From VRUE01 sp963737575 (GTDB lineage: Bacteria; Actinomycetota; Thermoleophilia; Solirubrobacterales; 70-9), in contig CAVTTJ010000009.1 of the NCBI GenBank assembly GCA_963737575.1, forward strand, positions 434,001 through 498,000: DNA of 64,000 nucleotides, in the 5' to 3' direction. The notes below the pieces were generated by a model. The model made no database searches. It was not told the origin of the DNA and saw only the letters and a list, made by a program, of their open reading frames with translations. Position 1 is the first letter of the stretch, and each line of letters opens with the position of its first letter. The translations under genes were made by a program, and so were the position numbers. This document shows, in pieces, positions 51,482 through 60,479 of this stretch.

Positions 51482-53047
51482 ATGGCGGACTACGTGATCG
51501 TCGGGGCAGGGTCGGCCGGCTGCACGCTCGCCGCCCGGCTCAGCGAAGACCCCGCGGTGAGCGTGACCCTGATCGAGGCCGGCGGCCGCGACCGCAATCT
51601 CAACATCAAGATCCCGGCCGCTTTCGCGAACCAGTTCCGCACCAAGCTCGACTGGGACTTCAACACCGAGCCCGAGCCGCACTGTGACGGCCGCTCCCTC
51701 TACATGCCCCGCGGGAAGGGCCTCGGCGGCTCGAGCTCGATGAACGCGATGCTCTACGTGCGCGGGCACCCGCTCGACTACGAGCGCTGGGTGCGGGAGG
51801 GCGCGCCGGGCTGGGGCTGGGAGGACGTCAGGCCCTATTTCCTCAAGGCCGAGGACAACGAGCGCGGAGCCTCCGAGCACCACGCCGTCGGCGGCCCGCT
51901 CCGGGTCGAGGACGAGCGCTCGCCGCGGAAGCTGACGGGACGCTTCCTCGCCGCCTGCGAGGAGGCCGGGATCCCGCGCGTCGACGACTACAACGGTCAC
52001 GAGCAGGACGGCGCCGCGCTGGTCCAGGTCACCCAGCGGCGCGGGAGGCGGTGGAGCACCGCCGATGCCTATCTGCGGCCCGCGCTGGGCCGTCCCAACC
52101 TCGAACTGATCACCGGCGTCCAGGCGCTGGGGCTCGAGCTCGAGGGCGGCCGCGCGAGGGGCATCCGCTACGCGGGCCGCCGCGGCAGGGAGAGCGTGGC
52201 GCGGGCCGAGGTCGAGGTGATCCTCGCCGCCGGCACGCTCGCCTCGCCCCAGCTCCTGATGCTCTCCGGGATCGGCCCCGCCGATCAGCTGCGTGAGCTC
52301 GGGATCGCCGCGAGCGTCGATCTTCCGGGCGTCGGCGGAAACCTCCAGGACCATCCCTACCTGTCCTCGGTCTGGGACGTCCCCGGAGGTGGCTCACTCA
52401 CCGAGGGGGAAAGCCCACGGGCGATGCTCGAGTGGGCGCTCCGCCGCACCGGCCCGCTGACCTCGTCGGTCGCCGAGGCGTTCGCCTTCGTCCGCAGCCG
52501 ACGCGGCCTTGCCCAGCCCGACCTCCAGTTCCACTTCGCGCCGACCTACTTCGTCAACCACGGCTTCGAGGAATACGACGGCCACGCCGCGACGCTGGGG
52601 CCGGTGCTGGTCGCGCCGCGGAGCCGGGGCCTGCTGCGGCTGCGCTCGGCCGACCCGACCGACGCGCCGCGGATCCTCACGAACACCCTGGCCGAGCCCG
52701 AGGACGTGGAGGCGCTCGTCGCGGGGACGAGGCTGGCGAGGGAGATCGCCGCAACCACGCCGCTGGCCGAGGTGTTCGGCCGTCGCCTGCACCCCGAGGA
52801 AGGGGTCGACACCGACGAGGACCTGGTCGCCGACCTTCGCCGCCGCGTCGACCTCCTCTACCACCCCATTGGGACCTGCAGGATGGGGACCGGAGAGGAT
52901 GCGGTCGTCGACCCGGAGCTTCGGGTACGGGGAGTGGATGGACTGCGCGTCGTCGACGCCTCGGTGATGCCCTCGATTCCGAGCGGCAACACGAACGCCC
53001 CGACGATCATGGTCGCCGAGCGGGCCGCCGACCTGATCGCCGCCTGA
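51482..53047 (+). CDS. GMC-family FAD oxidoreductase (choline dehydrogenase-like)
   Basis: 521 residues. The FAD motif is VIVGAGSAGCTLAARLSEDP. PRGKGLGGSSSMNAMLYVRG is GMC signature 1 and AAGTLASPQLLMLSGIGP is signature 2. The catalytic His pair is in LLYHPIGTCRMG and the Asn/His region in PSGNTNAPTIMVAERAAD. It oxidises an alcohol; the exact substrate is unknown. It starts 13 nt after the encapsulin stop, so it may be co-transcribed. Confidence 0.93.
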   Translation: MADYVIVGAGSAGCTLAARLSEDPAVSVTLIEAGGRDRNLNIKIPAAFANQFRTKLDWDFNTEPEPHCDGRSLYMPRGKGLGGSSSMNAMLYVRGHPLDYERWVREGAPGWGWEDVRPYFLKAEDNERGASEHHAVGGPLRVEDERSPRKLTGRFLAACEEAGIPRVDDYNGHEQDGAALVQVTQRRGRRWSTADAYLRPALGRPNLELITGVQALGLELEGGRARGIRYAGRRGRESVARAEVEVILAAGTLASPQLLMLSGIGPADQLRELGIAASVDLPGVGGNLQDHPYLSSVWDVPGGGSLTEGESPRAMLEWALRRTGPLTSSVAEAFAFVRSRRGLAQPDLQFHFAPTYFVNHGFEEYDGHAATLGPVLVAPRSRGLLRLRSADPTDAPRILTNTLAEPEDVEALVAGTRLAREIAATTPLAEVFGRRLHPEEGVDTDEDLVADLRRRVDLLYHPIGTCRMGTGEDAVVDPELRVRGVDGLRVVDASVMPSIPSGNTNAPTIMVAERAADLIAA

Positions 53048-53052
53048 GCCGC

Positions 53053-53190
53053 TCAGGCGGTGAGCACGCCGAGGAGGATCAGGATCGCCAGGAACCCGCA
53101 TACCATCCCGATTGCGACGCCTGTCATATAGATCGGCATCGGCGATTCGAGCAGCGGTGTCAATGAGCGTCGGGGAATCTGCGCCTTCAT
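53053..53190 (-). CDS. Small single-helix membrane protein (45 aa)
   Basis: ATG at 53188-53190 behind GGAGGTG at 4 nt, a very strong ribosome site. There are 45 residues with a polar N terminus (MKAQIPRRSLTPLLESPMP) and a hydrophobic stretch TGVAIGMVCGFLAILILLGV. It is too short for most gene callers. Convergent with the GMC gene. Function is unknown. Confidence 0.65.
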   Translation of the reverse strand: MKAQIPRRSLTPLLESPMPIYMTGVAIGMVCGFLAILILLGVLTA

Positions 53191-53251
53191 CTCGCACCTC
53201 CTCTGTCGGTTCCTACGGGGTTAGCTGACGGGCTTGCGGCCGATACCGCTA

Positions 53252-53340
53252 GGGCCGGATCACCGGCCCACTCGCCCCAACTTCGTGGGTCCCCCGTCCG
53301 CCATCGCACGTGCGAGGCGGCTCGGAATTTGAGCGCTCAA
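53252..53340. promoter_or_regulatory. Intergenic cluster of three perfect palindromes
   Basis: Within the 214-nt gap upstream of the small membrane gene lie a 7-bp stem-loop GGGCCGG-ATCA-CCGGCCC (53252-53269), palindrome TCGCACGTGCGA (53304-53315) and palindrome TTGAGCGCTCAA (53329-53340). The first may terminate the PKD gene transcript. The others look like regulator sites in the promoter of the small gene. Confidence 0.5.
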
Positions 53341-53404
53341 CCTAGCAGCCGCACTGGCGGATCCCTGAGCAGGCGACGACCCGTTCGAAGACGGCGCCCG
53401 ACGG

Positions 53405-55042
53405 TCAGCGTCCGTAGCCCGGCGCCGGTGGCGGGCCACCCTCGACGTTGACCGCGCCCGCCTGACCGGCCGGCGCCGCGACGCTGGCGCGCGCGGCATG
53501 CCGGTGCTTGGAGGCCGGGCGGAAGAACTTGATCGGGATGGTCTTCGTCGTCCCCGTGCTGGCGCCGTCGGGGACGAAGGTGAGCCGCAGTTTGTAGGAG
53601 CCGGGAGCGAGCCCCTTCGGCACCTCCAGCTTGAACCCGAAGGTGCCCGCTTTGGCGAGCACGCCGGCGCCCTTCGAGACGACTTTGGGCCCTTTGCTGA
53701 GGGCGGCCTGGAAGGCACCTGGGCCGCTCGCGACGAGCGAGAGGAGGATCGGCGTCGGCTTCTTTCCAAGCTTGTGCTTCTTCGGCGCGACCACGTTGAG
53801 CGCGCCCAGGCTTGCCCGCTGGACGCCCAGCTTTTCGCCGATCGCGGCGGCCGCCGGCGCTTTGTTGGTGACGGTGCCTTCTCCGCCGACCCCGCCCTGG
53901 TTCTTGACCACCACATCGACCGCGGCCGATCCTTCGTTGCCGGCCCCATCGTGTCCCGTCACCTGAACGTGGTAGGTGCCGGGACTGCCGTAGGTGTGGG
54001 TGATGTTGGGGCCCTGTTTGGCTGCGGTGTTGTCGCCGAAGTCCCAGGTGAACGGCCCCGAGAGGCCGGACAGCGGGTCGCTGCCGGAAGCGCTGAAGGT
54101 CACCAGGTCACCCGTCGCGGGGGTCGTGTCGCTTGCGGTGATTCCGATCGCCGGCGGGCCGCGGTCGAGGATCACGCTGCCGCAGGAGTTCTCGGCGAGG
54201 TTCGCGGAATCGGCGGTCCATTCCGTGCCTGTGGCCGGGTTGACGAACTGGTTGACGTGGGTCGGGAACATCGCCAGGGCTTCATTGGCGTTCGGGTCGG
54301 GGTCGGGGATCGACTGGTCGGCGGCGGTCGCGCACAGGTAGACGGGGCCGTCGGCTTCGGCGCTGAGGTTGAAGGTGCAGTCGAACGAGTTCGACTTCGG
54401 CGTCCCCGGCGAGGACAGGCGCGGCGTGTTCACGTGACTGCAGTTCGGGTCGTAGTTATGGACGTCGGAGTCGGTGCACGGCCGGTCGCGACGGGCGCAG
54501 ACGTACACCGCCGCGCCATCGCCGCCGGCGAACCACGGCTGGCTCATCGCGTCGCTGTATTCGATGTGCATCGGCACCTGCGGGTTGTTCGTGTAGGTGG
54601 CGGTGCCGGCCGCGTACACCGTCAGGACGGGCTGGTTCAGGTCGATCAGGGTGCTGGAGTGACACAGTTCGGCCGGGCATGGATAGAGGCCGATTTCGTC
54701 GATGTATTCGCTCGGATAGGTGGCGACGAGGGTGCCGTCGGGCAGCGAGTTCTCGGTCTGCGAGAAGGTGCCGGTTTGTCCGGCCGTGTAGTAGGTCGTG
54801 GGGGACGGTATGCAGCCCCTTTCGAACGAGGTGCTGTTCCGGTACACGGTTATGCAGTACCGGACGTTGGCGCTGTCGCTGTTCCAGTCGAAGAAGAACG
54901 AGTTCGTCGGCGTGTTCGTCACCGGCGGCTCCCCGCCCTGACTGGAGTGGAATACGGCGCTGCTGGAAGCCGGGACGACCAACGCCACGGCGATCGGCAC
55001 GACTGCGAGAGGGAAACTCCACTTGCAGCTTCGAGGACTCAA
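53405..55042 (-). CDS. Secreted PKD-domain protein
   Basis: 545 residues from TTG at 55040-55042, with a signal peptide (FPLAVVPIAVALVVPASSSA). The N-terminal half is a cysteine-containing beta-rich region of unknown family. Residues about 300-380 form a PKD domain (TFSASGSDPLSGLSGPFTWD, FGDNTAAKQGPNITHTYGSP). Then a lysine-rich domain (KKHKLGKKPTPILLSLVASG) and a basic tail follow. It is probably a cell-surface or extracellular adhesive or binding protein. Confidence 0.8.
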   Translation of the reverse strand: MSPRSCKWSFPLAVVPIAVALVVPASSSAVFHSSQGGEPPVTNTPTNSFFFDWNSDSANVRYCITVYRNSTSFERGCIPSPTTYYTAGQTGTFSQTENSLPDGTLVATYPSEYIDEIGLYPCPAELCHSSTLIDLNQPVLTVYAAGTATYTNNPQVPMHIEYSDAMSQPWFAGGDGAAVYVCARRDRPCTDSDVHNYDPNCSHVNTPRLSSPGTPKSNSFDCTFNLSAEADGPVYLCATAADQSIPDPDPNANEALAMFPTHVNQFVNPATGTEWTADSANLAENSCGSVILDRGPPAIGITASDTTPATGDLVTFSASGSDPLSGLSGPFTWDFGDNTAAKQGPNITHTYGSPGTYHVQVTGHDGAGNEGSAAVDVVVKNQGGVGGEGTVTNKAPAAAAIGEKLGVQRASLGALNVVAPKKHKLGKKPTPILLSLVASGPGAFQAALSKGPKVVSKGAGVLAKAGTFGFKLEVPKGLAPGSYKLRLTFVPDGASTGTTKTIPIKFFRPASKHRHAARASVAAPAGQAGAVNVEGGPPPAPGYGR

Positions 55043-55109
55043 TTTCGCACCCGATCGCAGCCTAGCCCCTTCGACGGCGGCATTCTGCGATCTGGACGCG
55101 TGTTTCGCG

Positions 55110-55625
55110 CTACCCCGACTCGCGCGGCTCGAGGATCACGATCGGGATCTCACGATCCCCCGCGTTGGCCTTGAAGAATTCGTAGCCGGGATAGAAGGCG
55201 ACGAAGCCGGGCCAGAGGCGCTCCCGCTCCTCCCCGGTCGCCGCCCTTGCGGTGACCTCCCGCGTCTCCGGGCCGATCTGGATCGTCGTCTCCGGGTGCG
55301 CCATCAGGTTGTGGAACCAGGCAGGGTTGGTCGGCTGCCCCCCCTTTGAGGCGGCGACGACGATCGAGTCCCCGTCGGCGTGGTACATCGCCGGCGAGGT
55401 TCGCCTCCGGCCGCTCCTCGCCCCGACGTGGTCGATGAGGACGATCTGCGCTCCGGGCCACCCCGGCAGGTGGCCTGCGAGCCTGCCGCCGGAGCGGCGA
55501 TAGACGGCGACGTGGATCTTGGTCAGGCGCCGCCCGAGGTAGAAGCCGTGCTTGTTCCCGAACTGCGAGGTCGCCGCCGTGAAGCGGCCGAACAGCGAGG
55601 GCGAGCTCCGGTCTGGTCCGTCCAT
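55110..55625 (-). CDS. Deazaflavin (F420)-dependent nitroreductase family protein
   Basis: 171 residues in the Ddn family: VLIDHVGARSGRRRTSPAMY, VVAASKGGQPTNPAWFHNLM, ERERLWPGFVAFYPGYEFFK. These small split-barrel proteins use reduced F420 to reduce quinones or nitro compounds. It implies F420 synthesis in the host, as expected for Actinobacteria. Divergent from a TetR gene 29 nt away that probably controls it. Confidence 0.9.
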   Translation of the reverse strand: MDGPDRSSPSLFGRFTAATSQFGNKHGFYLGRRLTKIHVAVYRRSGGRLAGHLPGWPGAQIVLIDHVGARSGRRRTSPAMYHADGDSIVVAASKGGQPTNPAWFHNLMAHPETTIQIGPETREVTARAATGEERERLWPGFVAFYPGYEFFKANAGDREIPIVILEPRESG

Positions 55626-55654
55626 CCGACGCTCAGGTTACACTATGTTCCCAG

Positions 55655-56284
55655 GTGCATGCTGTTACCTCAACACCTAGACCGACGCGCCTGACCCGCG
55701 CGGAGCGGCAACGGCTGACGCGGGAGCAGCTGCTGGCCTCCGCCCGCGAGGTCTTCGAAGAGCGGGGATACGCCGAGAGCTCGCTGGAGGAGATCGCCGA
55801 CCGCGCCGGCTACACGCGCAAGGCGGTGTACTCCAACTTCTCCGGCAAGGCGGAGATGCTGCTCGAGATAGTCGAGCGCCGCTTCCAGGCCCACATCGCC
55901 CAGGTCGAGTCGATCATCGGCGAGGGCCCCGCCGACCGACAGGCCGCCGACCTCGGCTCTGTCTTCAGCGCCTACTTCGGCCGCGAACGCGCCTGGGAGC
56001 AGCTATTCCATGAATTCTGCTCGGTCGCGGCCCGCGACGAGAGGATCGGCAGGCGCTTCCGGGCCAGGTTCAGGGAAGCGAAAGGCGCGATCACCGAGCT
56101 CGTGAAAAGGGAGATCGAGAACGCCGGGGTGGAGCTCGCGATGCCGGTGGATCGGTTCGTCGACGGGATCTTCGCCCTCTTCAGCGGGATCTCGCTCGAA
56201 AAGCTGATCGACCCGCGGGCGACGGACGATGCCCTCTTCGGGGAGATGCTCGGCCTGATCGCCGCCGGCGCGCTCGCTCGCTGA
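55655..56284 (+). CDS. TetR-family transcriptional regulator
   Basis: 209 residues. HTH is REQLLASAREVFEERGYAES with SLEEIADRAGYTRKAVYSNF, then a helical ligand domain with FAYFGRER-like and LFHEFCSVAARDERIGRRF helices. Likely autoregulates and controls the divergent Ddn gene. The region 56285-56475 after it holds no gene; it contains two GGTACC sites 22 nt apart. Confidence 0.9.
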   Translation: MHAVTSTPRPTRLTRAERQRLTREQLLASAREVFEERGYAESSLEEIADRAGYTRKAVYSNFSGKAEMLLEIVERRFQAHIAQVESIIGEGPADRQAADLGSVFSAYFGRERAWEQLFHEFCSVAARDERIGRRFRARFREAKGAITELVKREIENAGVELAMPVDRFVDGIFALFSGISLEKLIDPRATDDALFGEMLGLIAAGALAR

Positions 56285-56475
56285 AGCTGGACGAGGCTAT
56301 GCGCCGCGGTGGCGACGCGTGGCCTTCGTCCCGCAGCTTGTCTTCGCCGAGACCTGCTGGGACTTCCAGTTGTCAAGCACCGGTACCGCCGTGAACAACG
56401 TGGTACCAGTCTGAGAAACTCGCGCGGGGGCCATGTAGGGTCGGATATCCCTCAAGCGGCATAGGAGGACCATCC

Positions 56476-58947
56476 GTGTCAGGGAGCACGTTGCGTCGAT
56501 ATCGCCGGCGTCTGGCCCAGGCCGGCACCGTCTCGCTTTTCCTTGTTGCGGCCCTTCCCGCGAGCGGCGTGGCCGACGCGACCGATGACGGCGATGCCGC
56601 AACCGGCGTCTTTCACGCATTCGGCCCGGGGACACGGGGCGCTTCAGCGGGGCGTGGGACCGCTCGCGAGAACCTGAAACGACACCGGGCCAAGAAGCAC
56701 AGAAGGAAGCGGGTGGGCGTGCGGCTCGGGGGGCCCCGGGGGAAGCCGGCGACAGGCTCGATCCAAAACGTCTTCCGCGTCCAGCCCCAGTCGCCGGCAT
56801 TCGTATCGCGTCTCGGAAAGGTCGAGGTGGCCCGTCGCGAGATCGTCGTCGAGGTCGCTCCCGATGCCTCCACGGGCCAGGTCAACCAGATGCTGACATC
56901 GGTACGAGGGGGAGTCGTCGCGGCGGTCAAGGGCGCCAGGTTGCTGCTGGTCGCCATCCCCGATCCGGGGAGAGTCCGCACCCTGAAGCAGATCGTCGGG
57001 CGAGTCTCGCGAATGAAGGGAGTGGCATCCGCGGATGTGAGCGTGATGGCGAGCCCCGATGACGTTCCGCAGCGGGTTGCCGCGCCGCCCTCGAGCTCCC
57101 AGAGGAAGGCGCTCAGCCACCTGCTGGCCAGCGGTGTCAGCGCGGCGTGGAACGCGCGCGGCGCCGCCAGTTCGGCGTCCGCCCCGACCGTCGTGATCGG
57201 AGACGACTTCGGCAACGGGCCGCTCTCCCACCACGTGAACGCGTCCTATGACCCCCACAGGATCGACCGGCCGCGGCCCGGACTGCCGGGACACGATCAT
57301 GGCTATCACGTGACCGGAATCGTGTTCGGCGACCTCGCCAACGACGGCACCCCGGCGGGACTGGTGACCGGGGTCTTCCCGCTGCGCGGCCAGCTCGTGC
57401 CGGTCGATGCGCTCAACGACTCTTCGCTGACCGCCGACGCGCTCAAGTTCACCCAGGCGATCGACGCGGTCCACGGAAGGGTCGTCCTCAATACGAGCCT
57501 CGGCTTCAACGCCGGCCTCGATGACGACAGCCTGCGCCCGATGGCGGTCGAGTGGATCGACCTCGTCCGTGAAAAGGGGCTCGAGGGGCGGGTGCTCCAC
57601 GCGACGTCTGCCGGAAACGATGGCGCCTCCGGCGGCCTGGCACGCGCGGGCAGCGTCTGGTCCGCGGCCGCCATCCGCGGCGATCTGCGCGACGAAAACG
57701 GCACACCGATTCCCCCCCTCCAGAACACGCTCTCGGTCGAGAACGTCCAGGAGACAGCGGATTCCTCCGGCCTGGCCTGCCTCAACCCGACCTCGAATTC
57801 GGGCGGGTCGGTCGCGGCACCCGGCAAGAACGTGTACTCATTCGACCGGCGCGGCCGTCCGCTGAACCTGACCGGCACCAGCCAGGCCAGCCCGGTGATC
57901 GCGGGAGTGGCGACATACCTCTGGTCGATCGCCCCGGACCTGACGCCGCAGCAGGTGAAGACGGCCATCGTCGCCAATCCGGCGGCTCCCGCCGCCGGCT
58001 GCGCGCGCCCGGCCGCGCCCGCGCTCGATGCCTACCGCGCCGTCCTCTCCCTGGACCAGCCCGGCCCCCCGACCCCTGCCGGCTCGCCGGTGCGGATGGC
58101 GATCCTCGACGTCAACAACGACCATCGCTACACCGAGGCGGACCTTCAGTCATTCGTCGGGCAGGTCAAACGGACCCGGGCGGCGAAACTCGACTGGTCC
58201 CGCTTCGACCTGAACGGCGACGGGTTCACCGGTGGCCCGCGGACGACGGCGTTCGACCTCGACCGCACCGGGTCGGTGCGAGCCGGTGCAAGCCCCCTCG
58301 GAGACGTGACCCTGGCGGGTGCGACATTCCACGAGAGCAGCGCCTCCGATGAGGACGTCCTCTGTTACTACACCTACTCTGCGCTCTACACGGGGGATCC
58401 CAAACGGCGCGAACAGCTCCTGCCCCCTGAAGCGGAGTGCGGGATTCCCACCGACCCCGCCCAGGTCGACGAAAACTGCACCGCGACCTCGGCGTTCGGA
58501 CAGCCGGCGACGATCATGGGCACGTCAGGCGATGACAAACTCCACGGGACGGCGGGGAACGACGTGATAGTCGCCGGCGCCGGCAACGACTCGATCGAGG
58601 GCCTCGAAGGCAACGACCTCATCTGCGGCGGGTCGGGTGACGATCAGATACGAGGGGGCCTTGAACGTGCCGAGAGCGATGAAATAAAACCAGGCGTGCG
58701 GATCAACAGCGGCAACGACCAGCTCGACGGCGGCGCCGGGACCGACCGGGTGCATGGCACCGGCGGAGACGACAGGGTCTTCGGCGGGCCGGGCGACGAA
58801 GACGCCGTCCTCGGTGGAAGCCCCGGCAGCGATTTCATGGATGGCGGCCCGGGCGTCGAAGACTCCTGCTTCCGGGCCGAGATTCCAATCGACCCGCCGG
58901 GAGTCGATTCGTTCGGGCCCGGCTGCGAGAACGTCTTCAACTTCTAG
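56476..58947 (+). CDS. Secreted subtilisin-family serine protease with EF-hand-like and RTX calcium-binding repeats
   Basis: 823 residues from GTG behind GGAGG. A signal peptide and a basic pro-region precede an S8 domain: catalytic Asp in TVVIGDDFGNG, His in PGHDHGYHVTGIVFG and Ser in LTGTSQASPVIAGVATYLW, with oxyanion Asn near SAGNDGASGG. Then two dockerin/EF-hand-like loops (DVNNDHRYTEADL; DLNGDGFTGG) and RTX nonapeptide repeats follow (GTSGDDKLHGTAGNDVIVAG, GAGNDSIEGLEGNDLICGG). It is an extracellular, calcium-stabilised protease. Confidence 0.88.
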   Translation: MSGSTLRRYRRRLAQAGTVSLFLVAALPASGVADATDDGDAATGVFHAFGPGTRGASAGRGTARENLKRHRAKKHRRKRVGVRLGGPRGKPATGSIQNVFRVQPQSPAFVSRLGKVEVARREIVVEVAPDASTGQVNQMLTSVRGGVVAAVKGARLLLVAIPDPGRVRTLKQIVGRVSRMKGVASADVSVMASPDDVPQRVAAPPSSSQRKALSHLLASGVSAAWNARGAASSASAPTVVIGDDFGNGPLSHHVNASYDPHRIDRPRPGLPGHDHGYHVTGIVFGDLANDGTPAGLVTGVFPLRGQLVPVDALNDSSLTADALKFTQAIDAVHGRVVLNTSLGFNAGLDDDSLRPMAVEWIDLVREKGLEGRVLHATSAGNDGASGGLARAGSVWSAAAIRGDLRDENGTPIPPLQNTLSVENVQETADSSGLACLNPTSNSGGSVAAPGKNVYSFDRRGRPLNLTGTSQASPVIAGVATYLWSIAPDLTPQQVKTAIVANPAAPAAGCARPAAPALDAYRAVLSLDQPGPPTPAGSPVRMAILDVNNDHRYTEADLQSFVGQVKRTRAAKLDWSRFDLNGDGFTGGPRTTAFDLDRTGSVRAGASPLGDVTLAGATFHESSASDEDVLCYYTYSALYTGDPKRREQLLPPEAECGIPTDPAQVDENCTATSAFGQPATIMGTSGDDKLHGTAGNDVIVAGAGNDSIEGLEGNDLICGGSGDDQIRGGLERAESDEIKPGVRINSGNDQLDGGAGTDRVHGTGGDDRVFGGPGDEDAVLGGSPGSDFMDGGPGVEDSCFRAEIPIDPPGVDSFGPGCENVFNF

Positions 58948-59060
58948 AGCTCGCGGGAGCGCTCAGCAGGCCGCTGTCGCCGGCGGCGCCGGCGAACCGC
59001 ACACAGGCATTCGGGTTTACCCCGATTCCCGCGCGCCTTGCCGGCGCTAGGTTCACGTCG

Positions 59061-60440
59061 ATGGCTGAGCAGCTCAGCATGCTGGACACGATGTTCCTCG
59101 AGCTCGAGCAGGCTGACGACGCCGCCCACATGCACATCGGCGCGGCGCTCATCTTCGACCCGCTCCCCGGCGGCGGGACGCCGGACACAGAGGAGCTCGG
59201 CGACCACCTGCGCGGGCGGGCGGCGATGATGCCGCGCTTCGCCCAGCGGCTCTCCAGCCCGCACGCCGGCCCGCTCCGGTGGCTGACCTGGGAGCAGGTG
59301 GAGGGGTACGACCCCGAGGCACATCTTCGTCGCGCGACGCTGCCGCCGCCGGGAGGCGAGGCCGAGCTGCACCAGTGGCTCGGGGACTTCTGGTCGCATC
59401 GCCTCGACCGCCACCGGCCGCTCTGGGAAATGATGCTGCTCGACGGGCTCGAGGGCGGGCGCTGGGCGCTTGTCACGAAGACACACCACTGCCTCGTCGA
59501 TGGCGTGGGCTCGGTCGACATCGGAAACGTTCTGCTCGATTCCTCCCCGGACCCGGCGGCGCCCCTTCCACAGCCGCTGCCGGACAACGAGGTGGCGGAG
59601 GAGAACGGCCAGGGCCGTTTCTGGCTTTCGCCCGGCCTCGTGGCGCGCGGGGCGCGCGCCGGTGTCGGCGCGGCGCTGCACCCACGTGAATCCTTCGATC
59701 GGGCGCGAGCGGCGCTGGAGTTGATCGCGCGCGATGAGGTGATCGGGGCGCCGCACTCGAGCCTCAACGGGCCGATGAGTGGCACGCGGCATTTTGCCAC
59801 TGTCCGGTTCGACCTCGCCGACATCAAGGAGACGAAGACGCGCCTCGGTGGCACCGTCAACGACGTCGTGCTGGCGCTCTGCGCCGGGGGCCTGCGACAC
59901 CTGCTGCTATCCCGTGGCGACCCCATGGAGGAGGGAGACCTGCGCGCCCAGGTGCCGGTGAACATCCGCTCCCAGGACAAGGAGCATGCGCTCGGCAATG
60001 AGCTGACCTCGCTGTTCGTCGAGCTCCCCGTGACCGAGGAGGACCCGATCGCCCGCTACCGCCGGGTCGTCGAGCGGGCCGAACAGCTCAAGGGCGGCTC
60101 CCAACGCACCGGCGGCAAGACGATCGTCGACCTCGCCGACATGGGGCCGCCGCTCGCCGGCGCCCTCCTCGCGCGGTCCATGTTCGGCGGCACCCGGATG
60201 TTCAATCTGACCGTCACCAACGTCCGCGCCTCGGAGGAGCGGATGTACGCGCTCGGCGCACCCCTGGTCGAGGTCCTTCCCCTCGTGCCGCTTTTCGCCG
60301 GCCACAGGATTGGCATCGCGGTCGTCACGTACGCCGGTCAGATGGTCTTCGGCCTCAACGCCGACCGTGTGGCGGCGCCGGACATCGAGGTCCTGGTAGA
60401 GGGAATCGAGCGCTCCCTTGCCGAGCTCCGCGCTCCTTGA
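59061..60440 (+). CDS. WS/DGAT acyltransferase
   Basis: 459 residues. Bifunctional wax ester synthase/diacylglycerol acyltransferase family, storing acyl groups as neutral lipids. The active site HHxxxDG is in VTKTHHCLVDGVGS; GGTVNDVVLALCAGGLRHLL and FNLTVTNVRA are family motifs. It is followed 39 nt later by the YtpB-like gene. Confidence 0.92.
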   Translation: MAEQLSMLDTMFLELEQADDAAHMHIGAALIFDPLPGGGTPDTEELGDHLRGRAAMMPRFAQRLSSPHAGPLRWLTWEQVEGYDPEAHLRRATLPPPGGEAELHQWLGDFWSHRLDRHRPLWEMMLLDGLEGGRWALVTKTHHCLVDGVGSVDIGNVLLDSSPDPAAPLPQPLPDNEVAEENGQGRFWLSPGLVARGARAGVGAALHPRESFDRARAALELIARDEVIGAPHSSLNGPMSGTRHFATVRFDLADIKETKTRLGGTVNDVVLALCAGGLRHLLLSRGDPMEEGDLRAQVPVNIRSQDKEHALGNELTSLFVELPVTEEDPIARYRRVVERAEQLKGGSQRTGGKTIVDLADMGPPLAGALLARSMFGGTRMFNLTVTNVRASEERMYALGAPLVEVLPLVPLFAGHRIGIAVVTYAGQMVFGLNADRVAAPDIEVLVEGIERSLAELRAP

Positions 60441-60479
60441 GGGTGGACGGCGGATCGGAGCAGCGACGACACTACGGGG

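Noticed and set aside
56340..56420. Two GGTACC palindromes upstream of the subtilase as an operator pair
   Set aside because: Six-base palindromes this short are expected by chance and no extended symmetry around them was seen.
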